The notes below the pieces were generated by a model. That model had not been told where the DNA came from. It ran no database searches and saw nothing but the letters and a program-made list of their open reading frames with translations. Below are positions 1 through 6,237 of a stretch of 13,248 nt of DNA, piece by piece. Both the position numbers and the translations under genes were made by a program. Every line of letters starts with the position of its first letter. Position 1 is the stretch's first letter. This DNA comes from Geodermatophilaceae bacterium. Its GTDB lineage: Bacteria; Actinomycetota; Actinomycetes; Mycobacteriales; Geodermatophilaceae. The stretch is taken from positions 1 through 13,248 of the forward strand of contig JACCTM010000194.1 in NCBI GenBank assembly GCA_013812385.1. The letters run 5' to 3'.

Positions 1-275
1 CTGAGGCGATGCTGGCCGGTCCGCTGGAGATCGCCGTGGGCGGTCCTTCCGGCCCAGCACGCGACGAGTTGGCTTCCGTGGCTCGCGCGGCGACCAGCCC
101 GGGTGCAGTGTCAGTCGTCGGGGAACCTGACGCGGCGGAGGTACCGCTGCTCGAGGGCCGTACGACACGAACGTCGCCGGTGGCCGCGTTCGTCTGCCGG
201 GGCTTCGTCTGTGAGGCGCCGATCTCGGACCCGTTCGCGCTCAGCGCAGCAGTCCGCGCACACCGGCGACCGTGA
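1..275 (+). CDS. DUF255/thioredoxin-fold protein, C-terminal end (5' partial)
   Basis: The frame is open from the left edge (reading E-A-M-L-A-G-P-L) to TGA at 273-275, so only about the last 90 residues are present. The tail carries VPLLEGRTT, then AAFVCRGFVCEAP, then a short helix with DPFALSAAVRAH. This resembles the C-terminus of the large DUF255 proteins (YyaL / spermatogenesis-associated protein 20 type, about 650-700 aa), which join an N-terminal thioredoxin-like domain to an (alpha/alpha)6 glycosidase-like barrel; the biochemical role is unsettled. The CRGFVC pair of cysteines near the end is a recognisable family feature. The assignment rests on this tail only. The start codon and catalytic parts lie outside the window. 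The next gene follows after 60 bp with its own signals, so they are probably separate transcripts. Confidence 0.72.
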   Translation, partial: EAMLAGPLEIAVGGPSGPARDELASVARAATSPGAVSVVGEPDAAEVPLLEGRTTRTSPVAAFVCRGFVCEAPISDPFALSAAVRAHRRP

Positions 276-290
276 AGCGGGAAAGAGCGG

Positions 291-318
291 TATCGTGTAA
301 TCACGTAATCCTGTAATT
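291..318 (+). promoter_or_regulatory. Candidate -10 box and triple 8-bp direct repeat (operator)
   Basis: GTAAT occurs at 297-301, 305-309 and 313-317, an exact 8-bp period. TATCGT at 291-296 fits an actinobacterial TANNNT -10 element, placing transcription start near 303, inside the repeats. A strong ribosome binding site AAGGAG (319-324) follows, 11 bases before the ATG at 336. Ribbon-helix-helix repressors typically bind tandem 7-8 bp boxes, one dimer per box (MetJ 8 bp, omega 7 bp). The downstream gene encodes a protein with an RHH-like segment, so autoregulation is inferred. Confidence 0.5.
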
Positions 319-335
319 AAGGAGTGTGAGCACGG

Positions 336-863
336 ATGAGCGTAGCGAACGCATCGTCGGAAGAGATCAGCGCTTGGTTCGCTGGCCGGCTGCCCGATGA
401 CTGGTTCACCGGAGCGGCCGAAGTCTCGGTCGACCGGGAGGAGATCATCGTCGTCGGAACGCTGGCCGACCCCGAGGTGGCACAGGATGCCGACGAAGAC
501 ACTCGGTCATCGGCAGCGGCCGGCCGGATCAGTCGCTGGCGGGAACAGACCCGCGAGGAACGCATCGGTATCGCCCAAGCCGCCGAGCAGCGCTTCGGCC
601 GAAAGGTCGCGTGGGGTGCAACCTGTGGCTCGACGTCGACACTGTTCACCCACGTGGCAATTCCGGTGATGACCCGGTTGCGCCAGCCCGAGCGGTTGGT
701 TCTCGACACGCTGGTCGAGTCGGGAGTCGCTCGTTCGCGGTCCGAGGCGCTGGCCTGGTCGGTACGCTTGGTCGGCCAGCACACCCAGGACTGGTTGAGC
801 GAGCTGCGGACCGCGATGGCCTCGGTCGATGAGGTCCGCGCCCGAGGGCCGCAGACCACCTGA
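336..863 (+). CDS. Conserved actinobacterial protein with C-terminal ribbon-helix-helix segment
   Basis: A 175-residue protein with ATG at 336 and AAGGAG 11 bases upstream. Residues 12-45 carry AWFAGRLPDDWF followed by EVSVDREEIIVVG. Residues 60-95 are a charged helical stretch rich in Arg and Glu. Residues 107-148 look like a ribbon-helix-helix unit: a short strand (VAIPVMTRL), a first helix (PERLVLDTLVES), the turn GVARSRSEA, and a second helix (LAWSVRLVGQH). The G-x-x-R-S-R-S-E-A-L turn is what CopG/ParD-type RHH proteins show between their helices. I recognise the protein as a widely conserved actinobacterial hypothetical but know of no proven function. With the 8-bp repeats upstream, the simplest inference is a self-regulating DNA-binding protein. 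No partner gene is adjacent, so a toxin-antitoxin role is not supported. Confidence 0.8.
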   Translation: MSVANASSEEISAWFAGRLPDDWFTGAAEVSVDREEIIVVGTLADPEVAQDADEDTRSSAAAGRISRWREQTREERIGIAQAAEQRFGRKVAWGATCGSTSTLFTHVAIPVMTRLRQPERLVLDTLVESGVARSRSEALAWSVRLVGQHTQDWLSELRTAMASVDEVRARGPQTT

Positions 864-947
864 GCAGCCGGGTTCTCCTCATCTTCCCCTGATGCGTCGT
901 ACCAGGCATGCCGAGAGGCAGCAGGAATGCCCCCAGCGGGGACTGGT

Positions 948-953
948 TAGTGT
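948..953 (+). promoter_or_regulatory. Candidate -10 element for leaderless dehydrogenase mRNA
   Basis: TAGTGT at 948-953 matches TANNNT and predicts transcription start at 960, which is the A of the ATG. GGAG at 955-958 lies one base from the start codon and is too close to work as a ribosome binding site. This supports a leaderless transcript. No convincing -35 hexamer is visible. Confidence 0.45.
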
Positions 954-959
954 CGGAGC

Positions 960-1985
960 ATGCGTGCGGCTGTGTACGAAGGCCCAGGAAACGTCCGCGT
1001 CGAGGACGTCCCCGACCCGGTGCTCGACCTGGACACCGATGCCATCGTTGCGGTGACCGACGCTGCCATCGGCGGCAGCGATCTGTGGGCCTACCGCGGC
1101 TACGGACAGCGCCCGCCGGGGACCCGGATCGGTCACGAGTTCCTCGGCATAGTCACCGAGGTCGGCGCGGACGTACGTACCGTACGGCCGGGGGATCGCG
1201 TGCTCGCCCCGTTGATGTGGTCCTGCGGAGTCTGCGACTACTGCCGTGCCGGGCTGACCAGTTCCTGCGTGGACGGCGGAACGTTCTCCGAGCCGGGGCA
1301 CGACGGCGGACAGGGCGAGGCGGTACGGGTTCCGCATGCCGATGGCACCTTGGTCGTCGTACCGCCGGCTGATGCCATTCCGGCCCCTCGGCTACTGCCA
1401 CTGAGCGACGTCATGGCAACGGGGCATCACGCGGCGGTCAGCGCAGGCGTTGACCACGAGACCACAGTGGCCGTCATCGGTGACGGCGCGGTCGGGCTCT
1501 GCGCGGTCCTGGCGGCCCGGCGGCTCGGAGCCCGCCGCATTATCGCGGTCGGTCGCCACGCCGAAAGACTCCATATCGCAGTGGATTTCGGTGCCTCCGA
1601 CATCGTCCAGGGCACTGGGGACGAAGTCCTCGAGAAGGTCATGAGTCTGACCGGCGGCGTCGATGCCGTGTGTGAATGCGTCGGTGCACAGGCAGCTTTC
1701 GACGACGCTTTCGCCATGACCCGCGACGGGGGAACGGTTGGCTACGTCGGGGTGCCGCATCTGGTCGAGGGGATCGACCTGTCCAAGATCTTCGCCCGCA
1801 ACATCGGCATTCGCGGCGGGATGGCACCGGCGCGGGCCTATCTACCGGCTCTGCTCGACTCGGTCGTCGACGGCCAACTCGATGCCAGCGCGGTCCTGGA
1901 CCTGACGCTCGGCCTGGAAGAACTCGCCGACGGCTACGCGATGATGGATGACCGGTTGGCGATCAAGGCCCACATCACGATCTGA
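960..1985 (+). CDS. Zinc-type medium-chain alcohol dehydrogenase
   Basis: A 341-residue cytosolic oxidoreductase of the medium-chain dehydrogenase/reductase superfamily, expected to oxidise an alcohol or reduce an aldehyde with NAD(P). Visible motifs: GHE at 58-60 (catalytic His59/Glu60); the four structural-zinc cysteines Cys89, Cys92, Cys95 and Cys103; LSD at 148-150, where Asp150 matches the third catalytic zinc ligand seen in formaldehyde-dehydrogenase-like members; and a Rossmann motif G-D-G-A-V-G at 174-179. Arg199 after the second strand may favour NADP. The length is normal for the family. The usual Cys-Gly-Ser-Asp reads Gly38-Gly39-Ser40-Asp41, so the first catalytic zinc ligand is absent; one base change (TGC to GGC) would explain it. 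Substrate cannot be predicted. The gene stands alone and converges on the sigma-factor remnant 69 bp downstream. Confidence 0.9.
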   Translation: MRAAVYEGPGNVRVEDVPDPVLDLDTDAIVAVTDAAIGGSDLWAYRGYGQRPPGTRIGHEFLGIVTEVGADVRTVRPGDRVLAPLMWSCGVCDYCRAGLTSSCVDGGTFSEPGHDGGQGEAVRVPHADGTLVVVPPADAIPAPRLLPLSDVMATGHHAAVSAGVDHETTVAVIGDGAVGLCAVLAARRLGARRIIAVGRHAERLHIAVDFGASDIVQGTGDEVLEKVMSLTGGVDAVCECVGAQAAFDDAFAMTRDGGTVGYVGVPHLVEGIDLSKIFARNIGIRGGMAPARAYLPALLDSVVDGQLDASAVLDLTLGLEELADGYAMMDDRLAIKAHITI

Positions 1986-2054
1986 GCTGACACCCAACCC
2001 TCCGCAGCGTTTGGTGATCTTGACCTTTTTTGCGGTTGACGAGGGTCCTTGGCA

Positions 2055-3265
2055 TTACGGCGGGATCTGTGCTGCGCGGGACTGAAGGTAGCGCTGCTCC
2101 GGCACGCTCAATGTTGCGTGCGGCCAACCCGAACGCCGCACGCGCCGCCTCGTGATCGCCCGCGAGGTCGAGTAGATGTGCGCGTACGGCGTCGACCCGG
2201 TGGTGCCCGGCGAGCGCGGGGTCGGCCCCGGCAGCGCCGAGCTGTTCCAGCCCGGCCTGGGGACCGTGAACCATGGCTAGGGCAACGATGCGGTTCAGCG
2301 CGACCATCGGTCCCGGCGCAATGACGGCCAACAGGTCGTAGAGCCCGAGAATCTGCTTCCAATCGGTGTCCTGGGAGCTCGCCGCCTCGTCGTGTACCGC
2401 AGCGATCGGCGGCCTGCAGCTGATAGGGACCGATCGGCGCGGTGGCCAGCGTCTCGGTGATCAGCCGAACGCCCTCGGCGATGACCTCGGAATCCCAGCG
2501 GTCGCGGTCCTGCTCCGCGAGCGGGACGAGGCCGCCGCCGGGACCGGTACGAGCTGGGCGTCGGGCGTCGGTGAGCAGCATGAGTGCCAGCAGGCCGGCG
2601 ACCTCGCCATCCTCAGGTAGCCGATCGCGAAGCTGTCGGGTCAGCCGGATCGCCTCGGTGCTGAGCTCAACCCGGTGCAATGCCGATCCGGAACTGGCCG
2701 TATATCCCTCGTTGAAGATCAGATAGAGCACGTGCAGCACGGCAGCGATCCGCTCCGGTCGGTCTGCCTCGTCGGGTATCCGGAATTGGGCGCCGCTGGC
2801 CTTGATCTGCTGCTTGGCGCGGCTGATCCGCTGGCCCACGGTCGACACCGGAACCAGCAGAGCGCGGGCGATCTCCGCAGTGGTCAACCCCCCGACCGCG
2901 CGCAGCGTCAAAGCCACCTTCGACGCCGTGGACAGGGATGGGTGACAGCAGAGCAGCAACAGGGTCAGCGTGTCGTCGACCGCCGGGATCGGCTCCGGGT
3001 CCGGTGGTGCCAGGGCTGCGGCAGTGTCCTCCCGGCGTCGGCGGGCCGTCTCGTTGCGCCATAACTCAGTCCGCCGCCGGGCTGCGACAGTGATCAACCA
3101 GCCCTTCGGGTTGTCCGGTACACCCTCGGTCGGCCATCGGACCGCGGCCGCCAGAAGGGCCTCTTGTACGGCGTCCTCGCAGGTGTCGAAACCGCCGTAG
3201 CGGTGTACGAGGAGGCCGAGGACTTGCGGCGCCAGTTCCCGCAACAGTGCCTCGATCGAAGGCAT
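2055..3265 (-). pseudogene. ECF42-type RNA polymerase sigma factor, two frameshifts
   Basis: Translation from ATG at 3265 (AAGGA 7 bases upstream) gives sigma region 2 (CEDAVQEALLAAAVRWP, residues 29-45; NPKGWLITVAARRR, 52-65), sigma region 4 (LTTAEIARALLVPVSTVGQRISRAKQQIK, about 127-155) and the long C-terminal extension typical of the ECF42 group (LYLIFNEGY at 180-188, GPYQLQAA at 279-286). After residue 286 the frame breaks. One extra base near 2404-2413 must be removed to continue with IAAVHDEAASSQDTDWKQIL and the helical repeat domain. A second extra base near 2106-2110 must be removed to reach PEQRYLQSRAAQ and the natural TAA at 2055-2057. With both corrected, the length is 402 codons, normal for the group. 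As written, the protein loses its C-terminal extension, which is thought to control ECF42 activity. The two errors do not compensate each other. Either true decay or sequencing error is possible. Confidence 0.85.
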
Positions 3266-3301
3266 CGATGGTTCCTTGCGGTGCTGCTCACCCACTTTCG
3301 G

Positions 3302-3673
3302 CTAGAACTCCATCCCACTCATGTCCAGGATCGGCCGTACCTCGACATAGCTGTACGCGGCGTCCGGTGCCTTGGCTGCGTGCTCGATCGCGCGTTCGAT
3401 GCTGTCGCACTCGATGAGGTAGAAGCCGGCCAAGTGCTCCTTCACCTCGGCGAAAGGCCCGTCGCTGGTCATCGTCTGCCCCTCGCGCACCGACACAATC
3501 GTGGCCATTGAGGGATCGGCCAGCCCCTCCGACACGATCAGCTCGCCGGATTCGGCCAGGGCTTCGCTGAGCGCCATGTGGCCGAGCCCGAACTCAGTGC
3601 GCTGTTCATCGGAGAGTCTGTCCCAGATCTCGAGGGACGCCGGGTTGGTGTGGATCAGGATCAAATATTTTAT
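3302..3673 (-). pseudogene. DGPF/YCII-domain protein with ATA in place of start ATG
   Basis: A DGPF-type YCII-related protein of the kind encoded beside ECF42 sigma factors. It carries KYLILIHTNP at the start, the DGPFAEVKEHLAGFYLIE core, and ends ILDMSGMEF. Family members normally begin M-K-Y-L-I-L-I-H. Here the codon in that place (3673-3671) is ATA, and a perfect GGAGG lies five bases upstream of it, so the natural start seems lost by one G-to-A change. The next possible start is TTG at 3664, which would remove three residues and put GGAGG 14 bases away, so expression should be weak. The rest of the frame is intact, giving 123 residues from the ATA or 120 from the TTG. The gap to the sigma start is 36 bp, consistent with an operon. 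The protein may still be made at low level, so 'pseudogene' is a judgement. Confidence 0.7.
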
Positions 3674-3713
3674 CGTGGCCTCCGTCAGGTTCAGGAAACA
3701 TTCTCACCTGTCA

Positions 3714-3719
3714 TGTCGA
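3714..3719 (+). promoter_or_regulatory. TGTCGA, candidate ECF42 -35 element
   Basis: TGTCGA lies at 3714-3719 in the divergent region, pointing toward the SnoaL-like gene (ATG 3789). TGTCGA is, as I recall it, the -35 consensus reported for ECF42 sigma factors in Streptomyces venezuelae. The expected -10 (CGA/TC-like) would fall near 3736-3744; only CTACATC is present there, a poor match. Its position between an ECF42 gene and its usual companions supports the call, but the -10 is uncertain. Confidence 0.5.
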
Positions 3720-3788
3720 AGCCAGCACCTCAGCTTCTACATCTCTTATGAAGGCACCCGCAGGAGGCGCCGAGAGACAGGAGTCGCC

Positions 3789-4159
3789 ATGACTAGCACC
3801 ATGCTCACTCGAGACGTTGCGCAGATTCGTCAGCTGATCACCGCGAAGGAAACGCTGATGCGGACAAAGGACGCGAACGGGCTCGTTTCCCGCTACGCGC
3901 CCGAAATCTTCCAGTACGACCTGGCGCCACCGCTGCAGCACTCGGGACCTGCGGTGCTGGACCCATCGGGAGTGCAGTGCTGGTTCTCCACTTTTGAGGG
4001 ACCGCTCGACTACGAAGTCCGTGATCTAGCGGTGACAGCCGGCGAGGACGTTGCCTTCTGCACCAGCCTGGAACGCCTCACTGCCACTCCGCTTGGTTCA
4101 TCGGAGTCGTTCACCCTGTGGACGGATCCTTCCAGGCGGCCGTCGACCTCCAGCGCTAG
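3789..4159 (+). pseudogene. SnoaL-like (NTF2-fold) protein with out-of-frame internal deletion
   Basis: ATG at 3789 has AGGAG five bases upstream. The first 110 residues read as a SnoaL-like protein of the NTF2 fold (helix with QLITAKETLMRTKDANGLVSRYA, then YEVRDLAVTAGEDVAFCTSLERL, then ESFTLW). Related proteins continue with roughly two strands (arginine-rich turn, DGRW, HEH) before a tail M-D-G-S-F-Q-A-A-V-D-L. Exactly that tail, DGSFQAAVDLQR plus TAG, follows immediately at 4121-4159 but one frame away from the first part. So about 75-85 bases are missing at 4116-4121, and the deletion is out of frame. As written, the frame runs on through unrelated sequence into the next gene. The protein is probably non-functional. 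It likely belonged to the ECF42 regulon, given the TGTCGA upstream. Confidence 0.75.
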
Positions 4160-4187
4160 GCCGCACGGCCAGGCAGCTGGCACCAGG

Positions 4188-4205
4188 ACAACTCCGCGGG
4201 GTTGT
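4188..4205. repeat. Imperfect 18-bp palindrome before the VOC gene
   Basis: ACAAC (4188-4192) and GTTGT (4201-4205) flank a CCGCGG core at 4194-4199. Only one position pair (T4193/G4200) breaks perfect symmetry. It sits between the SnoaL remnant and the VOC gene start at 4242. It could be an operator; no poly-T follows, so it is not a convincing terminator. Confidence 0.3.
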
Positions 4206-4241
4206 GACCGAAATCGCCAGACACCAACGAAAGGAAGCGCC

Positions 4242-4607
4242 ATGTTCGAGCACACCAAGGCATTCAGCGGATTCTCCGTGGACGACATCCCCGCGGCCAA
4301 GCGGTTCTACGGCGAGACGCTCGGTCTTCGGGTGTCCGAGGAGTACGGGATGCTCACCCTGCACATCGCGGGCGACCGGGACACGCTGATCTATCCCAAA
4401 GAAGACCACGCGCCGGCCACCTTCACGATCCTCAATTTCCCGGTGGACGATATCGCCTCTGCTGTACGGCAGTTGGCAGAGCGGGGGATCCGCTTCGAGG
4501 CCGGCGAGGGCATCGACGACGACGGGATCATGCGCCAGGGCGGCCCGCTGATCGCTTGGTTCAAGGATCCGGCCGGCAACTTCTTATCCGTCCTCCAGGC
4601 CGACTGA
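4242..4607 (+). CDS. VOC-family (glyoxalase/bleomycin-resistance fold) protein
   Basis: A 121-residue protein with ATG at 4242 and AAGGA six bases upstream. The frame is also open far upstream through the SnoaL remnant, but that fusion is an artefact of the deletion there. It has a two-module VOC layout: FSGFSVDDIPAAKRFYGETLGLRVSEEYGMLTLHI (residues 8-42) and FPVDDIASAVRQLAERGIRFEAG through WFKDPAGNFLSVLQ (66-119). F-Y-G-E-T-L-G-L and DPAGNFLSV are the classic beta-alpha-beta signatures. VOC proteins bind metals or small ligands and include isomerases, dioxygenases and resistance proteins; no specific function can be read. The expected C-terminal acidic metal ligand is replaced by Ser/Val in FLSVLQ, so metal catalysis is doubtful. 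It is the only undamaged member of the ECF42-associated cluster. Such small VOC proteins often accompany ECF42/DGPF modules. Confidence 0.85.
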   Translation: MFEHTKAFSGFSVDDIPAAKRFYGETLGLRVSEEYGMLTLHIAGDRDTLIYPKEDHAPATFTILNFPVDDIASAVRQLAERGIRFEAGEGIDDDGIMRQGGPLIAWFKDPAGNFLSVLQAD

Positions 4608-4626
4608 GCCAACTGTGCTCTCAGCG

Positions 4627-5337
4627 TCAGGTGGCATACATCGCGAAGTACACCGCGATGTAATGGCAGGCGGCGGCCACGATCGTCGCGGCGTGGAACA
4701 CCTCGTGGTAGCCGAAGACACCCGGCCACGGGTTGGGCTTCGACGTGGCGTATGCGATCGCGCCCAGGGAGTAGAGCAGGCCCCCGGCGCTGATCAGCAC
4801 GAGGGTGGTGACCCCGAGGTTGGTCAGGATGGCCGGAAAGAACAGCACCGCCACCCAACCGAGCGCCAGGTAGATCGGCACCCCGACCCAGCGCGGTGCC
4901 GTCGGCCAAGACGTCTTGAGCGCGATACCGGCGAGGCCGCCGCCCCAGACGATGCCCAGGATCACCCACTGGAAGGTGCCCTCCAGGGCCAGGACGCTGA
5001 ACGGGGTGTAACTCCCGGCGATGAACAAGAAGATCATGGAGTGGTCGAGCAGCTTCATGATCTTCCAGCCGCGGGGCGACCAGGCGCGGCGGTGGTAGGC
5101 GGCGCTGACCCCGAACATCGCCGAGACGGTGAAGCAGTAAATCGTCACCGCCAGACCGGCCGCTGGGCTGTGCACCCAGCCCAGCGGGATCAGCACCGCA
5201 CCGGTGACGATCGAGGCCACAAAGGCGCCCAGATGCAGCCAGCCACGCAGGCGGGGGCGGCTGTCCGGGGAGTCATAGTCCTTGTCGCCGCCGAAGTCCA
5301 GCACAGCCGAAACGGTGGACTCAAGCTCAGTAGCCAT
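4627..5337 (-). CDS. Hemolysin III / PAQR-family integral membrane protein
   Basis: A 236-residue polytopic membrane protein of the hemolysin III (YqfA/TrhA) branch of the PAQR superfamily. About seven hydrophobic segments follow a 30-residue N-terminal cytosolic stretch. Conserved polar residues seen: AAYHR with His82 in the second/third segment, LLDHSMIFLFIAGSYTPF (Asp98, His99), and FGYHEVFHAATIVAAACHY (His211, Glu212, His215, His225). These form the family's putative zinc site, suggesting a hydrolase-like or membrane-homeostasis role rather than true haemolysis. ATG at 5337 was chosen because TAACCT (5350-5345 on the minus strand) predicts transcription start one base before it and no good ribosome binding site exists. 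It is divergent from the isoprenyl synthase gene, 76 bp apart, an arrangement I recall from mycobacteria (Rv1085c/Rv1086). Confidence 0.9.
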   Translation of the reverse strand: MATELESTVSAVLDFGGDKDYDSPDSRPRLRGWLHLGAFVASIVTGAVLIPLGWVHSPAAGLAVTIYCFTVSAMFGVSAAYHRRAWSPRGWKIMKLLDHSMIFLFIAGSYTPFSVLALEGTFQWVILGIVWGGGLAGIALKTSWPTAPRWVGVPIYLALGWVAVLFFPAILTNLGVTTLVLISAGGLLYSLGAIAYATSKPNPWPGVFGYHEVFHAATIVAAACHYIAVYFAMYAT

Positions 5338-5344
5338 CCATCCC

Positions 5345-5350
5345 AGGTTA
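5345..5350 (-). promoter_or_regulatory. Candidate -10 for leaderless hemolysin III mRNA
   Basis: Read on the minus strand, 5350-5345 is TAACCT, a TANNNT -10 element predicting transcription start at 5338, one base before the ATG at 5337. No clear -35 is visible. Confidence 0.4.
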
Positions 5351-5399
5351 AGGGACCGTAAGTTTCGCTGCCAGGGCTCCGGACCGGCGCCAGGAGTCG

Positions 5400-5405
5400 T
5401 ACCCT
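5400..5405 (+). promoter_or_regulatory. Candidate -10 for near-leaderless isoprenyl synthase mRNA
   Basis: TACCCT at 5400-5405 predicts transcription start near 5412, two bases before ATG 5414. The nearest AGGAG (5392-5396) is 17 bases from the start codon, too far to serve as a ribosome binding site. Confidence 0.35.
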
Positions 5406-5413
5406 GCTGGATC

Positions 5414-6181
5414 ATGGGGTGGGCCGATCTGCCGTACCGGTTGTACGAGCGACGCCTGCAGCACCAGCTCTCCGGTGCCCAACTGCCCAGGCACGTTGGC
5501 ATCATGGTCGACGGCAATCGGCGTTGGGCCAGATCCATCGGACTCGGCGACGTAAATGATGGACACCGCCGCGGCGCGAACAAGATCGTCGACTTTCTCG
5601 ACTGGTGCGACGAGGCCGGAATCGAGCACGTGACCGTGTTCCTCCTGTCGACCGACAACCTCAACCGGCCCGAGCCGGAACTGACGCCGTTGCTGCGGAT
5701 CATCGAAGATCTCGCAGTCGACCTGTCCGGTCCCGACCGGCGCTGGCAGCTGCGCGCGGTCGGCGCTCTGGAGCTCTTGCCGGACAGCACCGTCGAGGCG
5801 TTGAAGACCGCCCACGAGGCGACCGTCGGCCGTCCGGGGGCTGCCGTGGACCTGGCCGTCGGCTACAGCGGCCGGCGGGAGATCGCCGATGCCGTGCGGT
5901 CCCTGCTGGCCGAGCGCGCCGCCGCAGGTACGACGCTTGACGAGTTGATCGACTCACTCGAGGTCGAGCACATCGCCGAGCATCTGTACACCCGTGGCCA
6001 GCCCGATCCGGACCTGGTGATCAGGACCAGTGGCGAGCAGCGGTTGTCCGGCTTCCTGCTCTGGCAGACCGCTCACTCCGAGTTTTACTTCTGCGACGTG
6101 TACTGGCCGGACTTCCGCCGTACGGACTTCCTCCGAGCCTTGCGTGACTTCGCGGCCCGGCACCGGCGCTTCGGCGCCTGA
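5414..6181 (+). CDS. Short-chain Z-isoprenyl diphosphate synthase (undecaprenyl-synthase family)
   Basis: A 255-residue cis-prenyltransferase that condenses isopentenyl diphosphate with an allylic diphosphate. Motifs in order: MVDGNRRWAR at 31-40 (catalytic Asp33, first Arg pair), LSTDNLNRP at 78-85, GYSGRREI at 150-157, and DPDLVIRTSGEQRLSGFLLWQTAHSEFYF at about 198-226 with Arg204 and Arg210 that bind the diphosphate. The start MGWADLPYRLYERRL resembles Rv1086 of M. tuberculosis, a Z-farnesyl diphosphate synthase that primes decaprenyl phosphate synthesis, so a short-chain product is more likely than C50-C55. The open frame extends upstream of 5414, but that part is antisense to the hemolysin III gene and lacks family similarity. 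The enzyme is soluble and membrane-associated and supplies carrier lipid for cell-wall assembly. Confidence 0.92.
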   Translation: MGWADLPYRLYERRLQHQLSGAQLPRHVGIMVDGNRRWARSIGLGDVNDGHRRGANKIVDFLDWCDEAGIEHVTVFLLSTDNLNRPEPELTPLLRIIEDLAVDLSGPDRRWQLRAVGALELLPDSTVEALKTAHEATVGRPGAAVDLAVGYSGRREIADAVRSLLAERAAAGTTLDELIDSLEVEHIAEHLYTRGQPDPDLVIRTSGEQRLSGFLLWQTAHSEFYFCDVYWPDFRRTDFLRALRDFAARHRRFGA

Positions 6182-6237
6182 GGCAGGGCCAGCTAGCCGC
6201 GCGAACGCGCTGAGTCACTGAGGCAGACTCTGTTGCC

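Noticed and set aside
1986..2054. Rho-independent terminator between the dehydrogenase and sigma remnant
   Set aside because: There is a T-run (about 2025-2030) but only a weak 5-base CCGCA/TGCGG stem with a long loop, and the T-run lies inside the loop.
3501..4607. A single 368-residue frame joining the SnoaL-like part and the VOC protein
   Set aside because: The join arises from the out-of-frame deletion near 4116; each part has its own ribosome binding site and family start, and the linker is not protein-like.
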